From Prosthecobacter gellanilyticus (GTDB lineage Bacteria > Verrucomicrobiota > Verrucomicrobiia > Verrucomicrobiales > Verrucomicrobiaceae), in assembly GCF_007992435.1 (NCBI RefSeq), contig NZ_BKAG01000016.1, positions 1 through 64,000 of the forward strand: a DNA stretch of 64,000 bases. Reading direction: 5' to 3'. Below the pieces are notes generated by a model. It did no database searches. It was not told where the DNA came from and saw nothing but the letters and a program-made list of their open reading frames with translations. Positions 34,165 through 46,329 of the stretch are shown in pieces (position 1 is the first letter of the stretch; every line of letters begins with the position of its first letter). A program made the translations under genes and the position numbers.

Positions 34165-35577
34165 TTATTTTTTCGGGGGTCTCTTTTTCCCCTGGGGCGC
34201 CCCAGGAGAGCTTTCTTCCGCCTCTTTGGCCTTCGCGGCCTCCTCCCAGAGCCTCCGGTAGTGGTCCATCCGCTCCTTGATGCGTCCTTCCAGGCCGTTC
34301 GTGGTCGGCTCGTAGTATTCCCGGCCGCCCTCCAGGCAGCGCTGAGGGACGAAACCACCTTCAAAATCGTGGGGGTAGAGGTAGCCCACCCCGTGGCCGA
34401 AGCTTTTGGCTCCGGCGTAGTGGGCATCCCGCAGGTGCTTCGGCACCGGCAGGGTGCGCCCATTTTTCACGTCCGAAAGGGCTGAGCCGATGGCCTTTGT
34501 GGCGCTGTTGCTCTTCGGGGCCGTGGCCAGATAGAGAACGGCGTGGGAGAGGATCAGCTGTGCCTCCGGCATGCCGATGAACTCCACCGCCTGATGCGCC
34601 GCCACAGCCACGCGGAGGGCGTTGCTGTCCGCCAAGCCCACATCTTCACTGGCGGCGATGACGATGCGCCGGGTGATGAAGCGGAGGTCCTCCCCGGCGT
34701 AAAGCATCTTGGCCAGCCAGTAGATGGCCGCGTCGGGATCGCTGGCGCGCATGGACTTGATGAAGGCACTGGCGGTGTCGTAGTGCGCATCTCCATCGCC
34801 GTCATAGACCACGGTCTTTTGCTGCACGCTCTCCTCAGCGGCGGCGAGGTCGATCACGATCTGCCCTGCCGCATCCGGCGGGGTGGAAAGCACCGCCAAA
34901 TCCAGTGCATTTAGACACTTGCGGGCATCGCCATCGCTCACCGTGGCCAGGTGCTTCCTACCCTCCGGCGTGATGCTGGCATTCGCCGAGCCCAGACCGC
35001 GTTCGCTATCCGCCAAAGCGCGATCGATCAGCTCTTCCAGATCCTCCAAGGTCAGCGGCTCCAGCGTGAAGACCTGGGACCGGCTGACGAGAGGACTGTT
35101 GACGTAGAAGTACGGGTTGTGCGTCGTGGCACCGATGAAGCGCATGGTGCCGCGCTCCAGATGCGGCAGCAGCACGTCCTGTTGGGCTTTGTTGAAGCGG
35201 TGGATCTCATCCACAAAAAGGATGGTCCCTTGCCCATTGAGCTGGCGCAGGCGCGAGGCAGCCTCGGCTTCCTTGCGAATGTCCGCCACGCTGCTTTCCA
35301 CACCGCTGAGGGTCACGAAACGCGCCTTGGTCTCATGGCTGATGATGTTCGCCAGCGTCGTCTTCCCCACGCCTGGAGGTCCATAAAGGATGATGGAGGA
35401 AAAGCGGTCCGTCTGGATGGCCCGGCGCAGCAGCTTTCCTTCGCCCAAAATGTGCCTCTGCCCGGTGTATTCAGCCAAAGTCCGAGGCCGCATCCTGGCC
35501 GCCAGCGGCGCATGCGGATCCACGGCAGGTGGCACCGACGGCGAAGGCGAGGAAGAGGCGAAAAAGTCGTCCGACAT
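34165..35577 (-). CDS. rarA: Replication-associated recombination protein A (RarA/MgsA)
   Basis: 470 residues, AAA+ ATPase of the clamp-loader clade. MRPRTLAEYTGQRHILG, Walker A YGPPGVGKTTLA, Walker B LFVDEIHRFNKAQQD, sensor GATTHNPYFYVN and the C-terminal tetramerisation part (KNGRTLPVPKHLRDAHY, GYLYPHDFEGGFVPQ) are present. RarA acts at stalled forks. A Lys/Pro/Glu-rich tail ends the protein. It is monocistronic in appearance. Confidence 0.95.
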   Translation of the reverse strand: MSDDFFASSSPSPSVPPAVDPHAPLAARMRPRTLAEYTGQRHILGEGKLLRRAIQTDRFSSIILYGPPGVGKTTLANIISHETKARFVTLSGVESSVADIRKEAEAASRLRQLNGQGTILFVDEIHRFNKAQQDVLLPHLERGTMRFIGATTHNPYFYVNSPLVSRSQVFTLEPLTLEDLEELIDRALADSERGLGSANASITPEGRKHLATVSDGDARKCLNALDLAVLSTPPDAAGQIVIDLAAAEESVQQKTVVYDGDGDAHYDTASAFIKSMRASDPDAAIYWLAKMLYAGEDLRFITRRIVIAASEDVGLADSNALRVAVAAHQAVEFIGMPEAQLILSHAVLYLATAPKSNSATKAIGSALSDVKNGRTLPVPKHLRDAHYAGAKSFGHGVGYLYPHDFEGGFVPQRCLEGGREYYEPTTNGLEGRIKERMDHYRRLWEEAAKAKEAEESSPGAPQGKKRPPKK

Positions 35578-35649
35578 GAAGCGAGAAGAGTCCCGAGTGT
35601 GGGCTGGATTCCGCCTTGGGGCAACCCTTCCTCATGCTCATCTACCTGT

Positions 35650-38550
35650 TCAGCGGAGGCTCCGCAGGTACGCCACCAGATCCAGCAACTCAGCCTCCGG
35701 CAACGTCTGGTCCAGCCCCATGGGCATGAGGCTCATGGTCAGGGTGGTGTCACCGGTGATGGACTGATGCGACACGGTCTTTTCCTGGCCGGCCACATCT
35801 ACCACGAGAAGCCCTTCCGCTGTGTGGCTTTTGATCACACCCATCGTTTGCTGGCCATCGCTGGTCTCGATGATGTGCGCCTCGTAGTCGCGTGCCAGCG
35901 TGTTGCTCGGAAAGAGGATGCTTTCCAAAAGATCTCGCTCCGTTCGAATGGCTCCGATCTTCGACAAGTCAGGACCAATGGCGCGCCCCACCTCGCCAAT
36001 CTTATGGCAGGCGATGCAGGTCCCCTTCCCTGCGGCGAAATGCGCCTTCCCCCGTGCTACATCTCCACTGGCACCCACCTTGTCCGCCAGCGGACTGAGC
36101 TGACGTTTCTTCAGTTCCAAAGCCTCCGACGCTTTTTCGTAAGCTGGATGGATGATGCCCTCAAAAATCTCCGGCGGCTGGTCGCTGAAGGCCGTGCGGT
36201 AAAGGCTCTCCTGCTGGCTGGCAATGGTAGGGTTCTTGGCAATCTCTGAGGCTAGTGTGCGACCAAGCTCAGCATCCTTGGTCTTCCTCGCCAGAGGCAG
36301 AAGCGTCTTCAACTCCACCGGCCCGAGCGTGGCAAAGAGCGGCGCTAGCTCCGTGACCTGCTCCTTCGTCATCGGTGCCGCAGCGATCATGCCCGCGGCC
36401 TGGATCTTCGCAGCCGCAGAGGAGGCCGCATCCGCCAGCACACCCTTCACCATGGTAAAGGTATCTCCTGTCAGCTTCACGTTCCGTGCAGCATCCAGAG
36501 CTTTCAAGCGGATCGAAAGCGGGCGCTTGGTGTCGGCAGCGAGGGACTGCAGTGCTGCATCGAAATGTGGAGTCTTGAGCTTCTTGATCGCATCCAACAG
36601 CAGCGGCGTGGGGGCTTCGGTGAGTTGCTTGTCCAGCACAGGCAGCCAGGCATCGTTCTTCGCGCCTGAGGTGGAGGAGGCCAGCACTTGAAGAGCCGTC
36701 ATGCGCACCTCGCCAGATAAATGCTTCAACATCGCCGTGACCAATTGCTGCGTTTTTGGCTGGGCCACGAGCGCCGAGGCATAACCCTCCAAGGCATGTA
36801 GACGGGCAGCGCTAACAGTCTTCTCACCCAGCCACTTCTGTAGACGAGGGGTGATGCCAGCATCCGCATCTGGATGCTCAGTCACGAGACGCAGGGCCAC
36901 GCGAGCAAGAGCCGCGTCCGTGGAGTCCAGATGCTTCGCCGCCACTTCCATGCACAGGTTCATGCTGGAAGCATCATCCGGCACGAAGCTGACCAGCATA
37001 CGACGAAGCGCTGTCGGGTCCTTTTCCGTCTGCAGATCCTCCAAGGACACGACAAGGAGATTTAGGGCCTGCGCGGCGCTGATCACCGAATGCTCCAGCA
37101 CGGGATCCAACGGCTCATGCATGAGACGACGAACCGCTTCACCGAGCTTCTCGGGCGTAGAGTCAGCCTTCTCATCACGTGCCCAGTCCTCTGGCGGATT
37201 CAGCACGAGGCTTTCCAGCACTCGACGCCGTGCATGCATGTCTGTGGAAGCCAGGGCTTTGATCTGCGCATTGATGTCCGCTTTGGCTATCGTCACCTTC
37301 GGACCTTTCACCGCGAGCATCGCTGGGCTCTTCGGCTTGATGCGATACACCGCCCCCAGCAGATCCGACTTCGCCATGAGGCTAGCAGGACAGCCGATGC
37401 GGAACCAGCCGCCAGTATCGAACAGGAGCAGAGAGCCATCTCGAGGATCTTCCATCACATCGGTGAGATGAATGTCCGGATTGTGGAGCTTGAGGAACTC
37501 ATTCTCCGTGGCCTTATACGTGGCGCCTTCACGGGTCAGTTCCATCCGCACGAGACGCTGCGTGTTGAAGTGCGTGACCATGAAGTGGTTCGTCGTGGCC
37601 GATTTGCCATAAGCGTAGGTGTTCCAAAAGCAGCAGCCACTCACGGCCACGTGACCGAAGTTGTACATCACCGGCATGGTGTCGAGCGTGCGCGGCAGAT
37701 GCGAGATGGCCTTCATCTGGTCCGCACGCTCATACACTCCGCCGTAAAGCCAGTGCATGAGAGTGTCTCCGCGTGGCTGTGAGAAGTAAAGGTTCTGCAC
37801 GCCGATAACATCGCCCTCACGTGTGAAATCCACCTCCACAGGGTTGTCACCGCAGCCTAACGAATGCCACTGCACATCTTTGCCGTCCGGCTGGCAGCTC
37901 CAGATGCCGCAGGCCATGGACTCATCCACCATCTCGCCATCCTTCTGCAACACCTTGTGACCTTTGCGTCCATGGCACCAATACAAGCGGCCATTCGTGG
38001 GATTCAAAAATGGCCCGTGGATGTCCGCCGCATTGCCCGTGTATTCAAAACCAGTCACGATCTCCTCACGCTTGTCCGCCACGCCATCGTTGTCAGTATC
38101 CGTCAGCTTCCAAAGCGAAGGCGGCGAGCCTACATAGAGACTGCCGTTCAGCCAGCAGGCCCCTTGCGGAAAGGTCATCTTGTCCGCGAAGACCGTGCTC
38201 TTGTCATAGGCACCGTCGTTGTCAGTGTCTTCCAGCATCAAAACCCGGTTAGGCGGATTCTTTTCAAGCTGGGCCTTGTTCCAGTTCACCCCCACCGCAT
38301 CTCCCACAAACAAGCGCCCTTTGTCATCCAGGCATCCCATGATGGGATGTGTGACCAGCGGTGATGCAGCGGCAAGCTCGAGAGTGTAACCCTCCGGCAG
38401 ATCATGCTTCGGCAGCGCCAACGTGGACTTCCCAGTGATGACCACAGGCCGCTTTCCCGACTCCGGGATCTCCATGGATTTATCCGCTGGCAGGTCCGCA
38501 GCATGAGACAGAGCGGAGAAAGTCGCGAGGAAGAGCAAAGGCCGGTTCAT
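35650..38550 (-). CDS. Secreted PVC-type dehydrogenase with HEAT repeats and haem-binding CxxCH
   Basis: 966 residues with a short signal peptide (to about SHA, residue 17). An N-terminal propeller resembling GSDH (about 45-410: VLMLEDTDNDGAYDKSTVFAD, DTDNDGVADKREE, GNAADIHGPFLNP) is followed by HEAT-like helices (about 420-800) and a C-terminal cytochrome c-like segment with CIACHK (Cys845, Cys848, His849) and the family tail LMPMGLDQTLPEAELLDLVAYLRSLR. This layout is the PVC membrane-bound dehydrogenase/haem-binding group, abundant in Verrucomicrobiota and Planctomycetes; substrates are unknown but carbohydrate-related oxidation in the periplasm is often supposed. A second, truncated member lies at the right edge. 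Confidence 0.88.
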   Translation of the reverse strand: MNRPLLFLATFSALSHAADLPADKSMEIPESGKRPVVITGKSTLALPKHDLPEGYTLELAAASPLVTHPIMGCLDDKGRLFVGDAVGVNWNKAQLEKNPPNRVLMLEDTDNDGAYDKSTVFADKMTFPQGACWLNGSLYVGSPPSLWKLTDTDNDGVADKREEIVTGFEYTGNAADIHGPFLNPTNGRLYWCHGRKGHKVLQKDGEMVDESMACGIWSCQPDGKDVQWHSLGCGDNPVEVDFTREGDVIGVQNLYFSQPRGDTLMHWLYGGVYERADQMKAISHLPRTLDTMPVMYNFGHVAVSGCCFWNTYAYGKSATTNHFMVTHFNTQRLVRMELTREGATYKATENEFLKLHNPDIHLTDVMEDPRDGSLLLFDTGGWFRIGCPASLMAKSDLLGAVYRIKPKSPAMLAVKGPKVTIAKADINAQIKALASTDMHARRRVLESLVLNPPEDWARDEKADSTPEKLGEAVRRLMHEPLDPVLEHSVISAAQALNLLVVSLEDLQTEKDPTALRRMLVSFVPDDASSMNLCMEVAAKHLDSTDAALARVALRLVTEHPDADAGITPRLQKWLGEKTVSAARLHALEGYASALVAQPKTQQLVTAMLKHLSGEVRMTALQVLASSTSGAKNDAWLPVLDKQLTEAPTPLLLDAIKKLKTPHFDAALQSLAADTKRPLSIRLKALDAARNVKLTGDTFTMVKGVLADAASSAAAKIQAAGMIAAAPMTKEQVTELAPLFATLGPVELKTLLPLARKTKDAELGRTLASEIAKNPTIASQQESLYRTAFSDQPPEIFEGIIHPAYEKASEALELKKRQLSPLADKVGASGDVARGKAHFAAGKGTCIACHKIGEVGRAIGPDLSKIGAIRTERDLLESILFPSNTLARDYEAHIIETSDGQQTMGVIKSHTAEGLLVVDVAGQEKTVSHQSITGDTTLTMSLMPMGLDQTLPEAELLDLVAYLRSLR

Positions 38551-38720
38551 AGGTGCTGCTCTTCAATACCTGCGCAGGACAGGTTTATTGCACCGGAAGA
38601 GCAGGCTTTCTGATACTCACGTGCGGCAACGCAAGTCGTGAAGAGCGTTGGAGCATGTTAATCCGCCCCGGGCGTTACCCCAACTTTACAGGGGAGCTCC
38701 GGCCAAACTGCATGTCGCAC

Positions 38721-39899
38721 CTATTTGCCATTGGCATCCGCCTTTCCGCCCGCCGGGATCAACTGCGGTTCATAGGGCCATTTGGTAGTGTCTTCCAAGA
38801 TCACTTCACCGCTACGCGTGTTCAGGTAAAAACACACGCTTCGTATGTTGTCCTCCTGATCGCCTGACACAGCTTTGCCGGGCCGGGTGGCAGGTGTGTG
38901 CAGGTGCAAACCCGCCCAATGCGCCAGCAGATCCCCCTTCGGCTCAATCCCGGTCGTCCTCGTCACATAGTCCACCATCTGAGGCACGTTCCAGTGCAAG
39001 CGATCCCCCAAAATCTCCAGATACAGACTACCCTCGCCGTAGGTCAGTATTTCTGAAACGACAAACGGATGTGCAAACGCTGCTTTCAGCGCATCAACGA
39101 TCTGCTCGGCTTTCAGCGTGACGGCAATCCGCTTGCCATCTATGATTGGCAGCACCATCTGCACATCTGCGTCGTGTGCCATTACCTGCTTCGGCTTCAG
39201 ATGGGCAGACCAAAGCGCTCCAGTTACCGAACAGTCGTTGATCGCACCATTCATGGTGCGGATGCCGGAGATCTCAAAGTGACGCTCAAAGTCTTCCTTG
39301 AAGCTGCTCTCCTGAAACAACAAATCGCCTCTTTTTCTCGCCTCTTCGTTTTCTTCAGCATGAAGTCGCAGCTGACTCTTCGCCTTTTCATCCTGAGTCT
39401 GGCCGATGATCGCTCCACTATGTACATCAAACGTGTAAACAGTCTGATCAATCGTCACGAGGTGAAAAACCTCGCCGTCAAAACCATTTGGCTTGGTTTG
39501 AATCACAGGGCGCCATGAGTAGTGGCTCACCGAATCCTCGATCAACTCCGGCCTCCGGATCAACTCGCGCACTTGATACTGCTTTAATAAACGGCCCTCC
39601 TTGTAAAATGTGATCCCCACATCCGTGTGATTCTTCTGATCGCGTCCCCAGGGTCCGAAACAAGCCAGATAGCGTCCGTCATCCGAGATGAACCCCTCAA
39701 AAGAGTACCATCCCTTTGTCCGCCAGATCTCCTTGATCTTGCCATCATCTCCCAGCTTGTAGGCAACGCCCGAGGAGTAGTCCATCTTAAACAGATGATC
39801 CCGGCTCTTTGATGTGATCATCCATGGCCTTGGCGTTCCCTCGTTGTCCGCCAGGACCATCGTCGGCAAAACTATAAGGATGATGAGCCTCGTTTTCAT
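38721..39899 (-). CDS. Secreted protein of unknown function
   Basis: 392 residues with a short signal peptide (MKTRLIILIVLPTMVLA). WD-like segments such as YSFEGFISDDGRYLACFGPWG suggest a partial beta-propeller in the first half; the second half has no motif I can name. Base composition is a little lower in GC than neighbours. No family recognised. The start two codons downstream of another Met was preferred. Next gene in the same direction upstream is a small membrane protein; an operon is possible. Confidence 0.6.
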   Translation of the reverse strand: MKTRLIILIVLPTMVLADNEGTPRPWMITSKSRDHLFKMDYSSGVAYKLGDDGKIKEIWRTKGWYSFEGFISDDGRYLACFGPWGRDQKNHTDVGITFYKEGRLLKQYQVRELIRRPELIEDSVSHYSWRPVIQTKPNGFDGEVFHLVTIDQTVYTFDVHSGAIIGQTQDEKAKSQLRLHAEENEEARKRGDLLFQESSFKEDFERHFEISGIRTMNGAINDCSVTGALWSAHLKPKQVMAHDADVQMVLPIIDGKRIAVTLKAEQIVDALKAAFAHPFVVSEILTYGEGSLYLEILGDRLHWNVPQMVDYVTRTTGIEPKGDLLAHWAGLHLHTPATRPGKAVSGDQEDNIRSVCFYLNTRSGEVILEDTTKWPYEPQLIPAGGKADANGK

Positions 39900-39928
39900 A
39901 GTCATTTAGTTTGTTAGGATCCGGCCCA

Positions 39929-40378
39929 TCACGGCCACTGCATCTGTGGTAGATAATACAGCCCGGCCACGCACACTACCCAGCCCAGCACACCTGCTCC
40001 CAGAGCCACCCTTCGCGTGCCCGGTGTCACCGCCCCTCCGGCCGCCGCAGCGCGCCGCTCAAGCCAGCACGCAAGACCATACCAACTCGCACACAAGACA
40101 GCAGGCATCCACACTGCCCCTAGTCCCCAGAGCCACAACACAAGGTAACCGCGCTCATCCTCGTCCGTCAGCAGTAACAAAGCGCCGATGAGCGCGATAG
40201 GCAACGTCATCAAGACAGCCACTTTCGCCAGCCGCCGTGTGATCTTCACCGCACTCCTTCTGACCAATGCCAAACTCGACACCAACGCGAACAACCACAG
40301 CGGCACCACCACAAACTGTCCTAAGTAGAACAGAATAAAAGAGGTGGAACTGGGGCTGGAAGCTAGCAACGTTTGCAT
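39929..40378 (-). CDS. Small membrane protein, unknown function
   Basis: 149 residues from ATG 40378 with four predicted hydrophobic helices (about 15-40, 50-72, 80-105, 125-143). No family recognised. The longer frame upstream would add 23 non-hydrophobic residues. It ends 30 bases before the secreted protein gene on the same strand. Confidence 0.55.
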   Translation of the reverse strand: MQTLLASSPSSTSFILFYLGQFVVVPLWLFALVSSLALVRRSAVKITRRLAKVAVLMTLPIALIGALLLLTDEDERGYLVLWLWGLGAVWMPAVLCASWYGLACWLERRAAAAGGAVTPGTRRVALGAGVLGWVVCVAGLYYLPQMQWP

Positions 40379-40501
40379 TGCTCCGTAGCCTGATGCAACT
40401 GCACTCCGCCTGTCAAGACAGCCTGGAGATAATAGTCTATTCAACACACTCAGCTCTTTGAGAATCTGAGAGTTACACGCCCTTCAATAGCTTACAATCT
40501 A

Positions 40502-41281
40502 TCACCCCACGATCAACCAGATCGCCGCGAAGAACGTCAGCACAAAAAGAGTCCATTCAAAGGGCTTCTGCGGGATGCGCTTCAGGATTTGCCAGCCGAG
40601 GAGGATGCCGATGACCACGAAGGGCAGCATGACGAGGTTCGTGGCCAGGGACTTGGCGTGGATGATGCCGAGGTCGGCGGAGAATGGGACCTTGAAGAGA
40701 TTGATGAACAGGAAGAAGCGGCTGAAGACACCCAGGTGATCCTTCTTCTCCATGCGCTGGGAGAGCAGGTAGACCGTCATCACCGGGCCTGCGGCATTCG
40801 CGAGCATGGTCACCAACCCTGCACACAAGCCCATGCTCCAGGCGAAGCCTTTGTGCTGGGTGAGCGCGATGAAATCCTGCCGCCGCGCATTCAGCAGCAT
40901 GTGGAAGCCGAGCAGGCCGATGATCAACCAGCCGATGACGATGCGCGCGGCGCTATTATCGATATGGCCTAACAAAAACCATCCAATGATCACGCCGGTG
41001 ATGGCAGGCGGCACCATGGGCAGGATGCCTTTCCATGAACCGCCTTTGCGGTTGAGGAAGTAGCCCATGATGTCTGCCACGATCAGCAGAGGCAGCACGA
41101 GACCCACGGAAGGCTTGGCACCAAAGGCCTGCGCCATCAGCACTACATTCAGTGTGGAGGTGCCGGAGAGCCCGGCTTTGGACAAGCCGATGCAGATGGC
41201 GGCGATCGCCGCCAGCAGGAAGACATGACTGTCCTCCGTGAACAGCGTGTATTGCGGGAGCCAGTCAGTGATGAAACTCAA
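40502..41281 (-). CDS. TauE/SafE-family anion permease
   Basis: 259 residues with about eight helices; AAICIGLSKAGLSGTSTLNVVLMAQ and the second-half ANAAGPVMTVYLLSQRM are the two family repeats. Members export sulfite or organosulfur acids. No sulfur metabolism genes adjoin, so the substrate is open. Start fits the family N-terminus. Confidence 0.9.
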   Translation of the reverse strand: MSFITDWLPQYTLFTEDSHVFLLAAIAAICIGLSKAGLSGTSTLNVVLMAQAFGAKPSVGLVLPLLIVADIMGYFLNRKGGSWKGILPMVPPAITGVIIGWFLLGHIDNSAARIVIGWLIIGLLGFHMLLNARRQDFIALTQHKGFAWSMGLCAGLVTMLANAAGPVMTVYLLSQRMEKKDHLGVFSRFFLFINLFKVPFSADLGIIHAKSLATNLVMLPFVVIGILLGWQILKRIPQKPFEWTLFVLTFFAAIWLIVG

Positions 41282-41301
41282 GACGTCGACCTCAGATCAG
41301 A

Positions 41302-41901
41302 TCAAGGAACGATGGACACCGGCGTGCCGACCGGGGCGATGGTGTAAAGCTGGGAGACCAGATTATACGGCATGCGGATGCAGCCGTGTGAGGCAGGCGA
41401 GCCCGGATGCGGAATGTTTCCAGCATGCATGCCCACACCATTGCTGGTCAGGCGCATCCAGTAAGGCATTTTGGCTCCGACGAACCGGCCGCCTGCAGGA
41501 ATGCGATGCACACCTGCTGTGGCATTGCTGCGCACGGTGTTGCCATTCGCATCGACAATGGTGCCGTATTTGTTCGAACGCTTGTTCGCGATCTTTTCTG
41601 AGATCCGGAAGGTGCCGGTAGGTGTGCTATAGCCGCTACGGCCGGTGGCCACATAGCTCCAGCCCACATTCTCCTGATTCCGGAAGATGTATGCACGCTG
41701 CTGGCTGAGATCGATGGTCACACGCACTGGACCTGGCTGCCCTGCCCCGTGCCAAACATACAGCGGGCTATTGGAGGAGTCGGCAGGCTGCACCAGCAGA
41801 GGCTTGCGGATCACCTCCTGACGGACCAGTGAGACTGGCAACTGGCAGGCACTAAGAGTAACCAAAGCCGCTGAAGCGAGGAGAAGACGAGCCGTTTTCA
41901 T
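41302..41901 (-). CDS. Lipoprotein L,D-transpeptidase (YkuD domain)
   Basis: 199 residues. MKTARLLLASAALVTLSACQ is a lipoprotein signal with the lipid Cys at residue 19. The YkuD catalytic domain (about 65-199) shows VTIDLSQQRAYIFRNQ, TGRSGYSTPTGTF, HAGNIPHPGSPASHGCIRMP with His172 and nucleophile Cys174. It should cross-link peptidoglycan or attach proteins to it at the outer-membrane side. An upstream Met (three codons earlier) is possible. This agrees with Verrucomicrobiota having peptidoglycan. Confidence 0.92.
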   Translation of the reverse strand: MKTARLLLASAALVTLSACQLPVSLVRQEVIRKPLLVQPADSSNSPLYVWHGAGQPGPVRVTIDLSQQRAYIFRNQENVGWSYVATGRSGYSTPTGTFRISEKIANKRSNKYGTIVDANGNTVRSNATAGVHRIPAGGRFVGAKMPYWMRLTSNGVGMHAGNIPHPGSPASHGCIRMPYNLVSQLYTIAPVGTPVSIVP

Positions 41902-42209
41902 AGCGACCATCGTTTTAGCAAAGCCCTTCACAAAAGCCAAAGGCGAGATAGGAGAAAATGGCCACCACAATTGCCTAAACGCTCGAGAGATTCTAGTCAA
42001 TCTAGTCAGCGGAGTCTCTAGATGGGAATCGAAAGCGAGAGAGTGCATGAGTGTCACCTTCACAGTGCGACGATCGGGTGACTGGTCGATGGTCCTTTAG
42101 TGTCATTCCAGGCTGGTGATCTTCATCCAAAGGCAAGAATTGCCTGTCTGATCGCTCAATCTTACCCTTTTTAGTTTTCCCTTCCTGAGTTTCAGTGAAT
42201 GGAAGCCCC
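41902..42209. other. Divergent intergenic region
   Basis: About 300 bases between the L,D-transpeptidase and the U32 gene, presumably carrying both promoters. I see no gene, strong hairpin or repeat in it. Confidence 0.35.
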
Positions 42210-44687
<2,478 letters not shown>

Positions 44688-44795
44688 GGCTTCTCGCAGG
44701 CTCGTCCGCCAGCACGAGGGGATTGACGCGCCATCCAATCTTCCTCTCATCCAGCCTTCTCCATCGGCTCGAGGGTCGTAACATTCGCCCAAGGC

Positions 44796-45254
44796 TCAGC
44801 GAGTCAGTTTATGGCGGAAGTGCAGATATTGCTCAACCATCCCTTCCCTGATAGCGGACACCATCTCCGAAGCCGCGATGTCACGACCTATACAACCCGA
44901 AACTGTTGAGACGGTGGAGCAATCTCGTGTGAAACGCTTTGCACAGCCTTCGAAGTCACCGCGCGTTAGACGTAAGCCGCATAGCGCATAGAGCCTGGCC
45001 TCGGGAGTTCCTCGTTCGAACAAATCGCCAAAGAGCTGCGATGAATGGCGGCTTGCAAGGACGGCAAAGAACAGATCCTCGTCCTTTGAAATGGAGCCAC
45101 CAGGCCCGACCGCTCCAAGAGAAAACGTCTGGGCACCGGCCAGCTGCGCCATCGCCTTCTGACCGGCTTCGGATGGTGGACGCAACTGGTAGATGACGAA
45201 AGCCAGGGCACCTAGAATGAGACCGAGAGCCAAAATGCGTCCGAAACGTTTCAT
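44796..45254 (-). CDS. Membrane-anchored small protein, unknown function
   Basis: 152 residues with an N-terminal helix (ILALGLILGALAFVIYQL) and a periplasmic part containing LFERGTPEARLYALCGL and six Cys or so that may form disulfides (ALCGL, EGCAK, RDCST, SGCIG). The GTPEARLYAL pattern recurs in short PVC proteins, but I know no function. Confidence 0.6.
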   Translation of the reverse strand: MKRFGRILALGLILGALAFVIYQLRPPSEAGQKAMAQLAGAQTFSLGAVGPGGSISKDEDLFFAVLASRHSSQLFGDLFERGTPEARLYALCGLRLTRGDFEGCAKRFTRDCSTVSTVSGCIGRDIAASEMVSAIREGMVEQYLHFRHKLTR

Positions 45255-45339
45255 GGGTGTATAGCCTAACCGACCAAGCTCTGGATCGTGAACGTTCGAG
45301 CGATCATGGCAACCACAATCCTCGTTCGCCGACCCACTC

Positions 45340-45693
45340 TCACGCTCTCAAAATCTTCTCCATCGACTTCCCTTTGGCGAGTTCATCGACCAGTTTGTCG
45401 AGGTAGCGGATCTCACGCATCGTCGGCTCTTCGACATCTTCCACTCGGACACCACAGACCACGCCTTTGATCAAGCTGCGCGCGGGATTCATCTTCGGAG
45501 CCTGCTGGAAGAAAGTTTCAAAATCCGTCTGCTTCTTCAACTGCGCCTCCAGTGCTTTCTGGCTGTAGCCGGTCAACCAGCAGATGATCGCATCCACCTC
45601 CGCCTTCGTCCGTCCCTTCTTCTCCGCCTTGGCGATGTAGAAGGGATAAACACTCGCGAAGCTCGTGGTGAAGATCCGGTGCTTGGTGGTCAT
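45340..45693 (-). CDS. DUF2200 family protein
   Basis: 117 residues, nearly all domain: [57 protein letters not shown] and [31 protein letters not shown]. The family is widespread, often transferred between phyla, and uncharacterised. Start at the family Met 45693. Confidence 0.9.
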   Translation of the reverse strand: MTTKHRIFTTSFASVYPFYIAKAEKKGRTKAEVDAIICWLTGYSQKALEAQLKKQTDFETFFQQAPKMNPARSLIKGVVCGVRVEDVEEPTMREIRYLDKLVDELAKGKSMEKILRA

Positions 45694-45782
45694 GGCGGGG
45701 AGAACCAACGCTATGGAGCGAACTTTTTGTCGACCACAACCGCGTTTTCAAACGCATCGGTGTTCCTCACCAAGGAGGCGTC

Positions 45783-46301
45783 TCAGCGCAGCGTGAAGAT
45801 CCAAAGCTGCGCCCCAACGATCAATACGACAAGGGTACCACCCCAGAGCGGCGATATCGAAAACAACCCCGAGAAGTCCATGCAAGCCTGACGAGTCTTG
45901 AGAAACATCACCACGTCTGCGATCAAATACAGAAGTGTCATCCCCAAAGCGAGGATGATCACCACTTGATGGTAGGGCAGTCTGAGCATGACCCAGCCAA
46001 GCAGGAAAAGTGTCTCCAAAATGAAGCCTCCGGCCACAAAGGCCAGAGCCTTGGGCGTCGTCGGCATGAAGCGCTCCGCCAGTTGTACATAGCGGCTCGT
46101 CTCCAACGGGCTCACCCACTGCTCTCCCTCTCTCAACGCCACGTGCTGGGGAAACTTTGAGAGGACGATCTTCATCTCCCGAGGAGGGATCCCGATCAAA
46201 AGGCCCGCCAAGTAGTGTCCCGTTTCGTGAACCACGACGATGACGTAGTAGGCAATGCTCCAGACCAGCGCCGCCAGGAGCCATTGATGTAAATCAAGCA
46301 T
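45783..46301 (-). CDS. Small integral membrane protein with HExxH (M50-like)
   Basis: 172 residues with about four helices. VVVHETGHYLAGLLIGIPP carries the zinc-protease signature H25-E26-T27-G28-H29 at the end of the first helix, as in M50 site-2-type intramembrane proteases. The second ligand motif (NPxPxxD) is not seen; an Asp in YLIADVVMF of the last half might stand in for it. It may be a minimal or inactive M50 relative. Confidence 0.6.
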   Translation of the reverse strand: MLDLHQWLLAALVWSIAYYVIVVVHETGHYLAGLLIGIPPREMKIVLSKFPQHVALREGEQWVSPLETSRYVQLAERFMPTTPKALAFVAGGFILETLFLLGWVMLRLPYHQVVIILALGMTLLYLIADVVMFLKTRQACMDFSGLFSISPLWGGTLVVLIVGAQLWIFTLR

Positions 46302-46329
46302 GGCGAATGGTGTCGTGAAGCGGCCAGAC

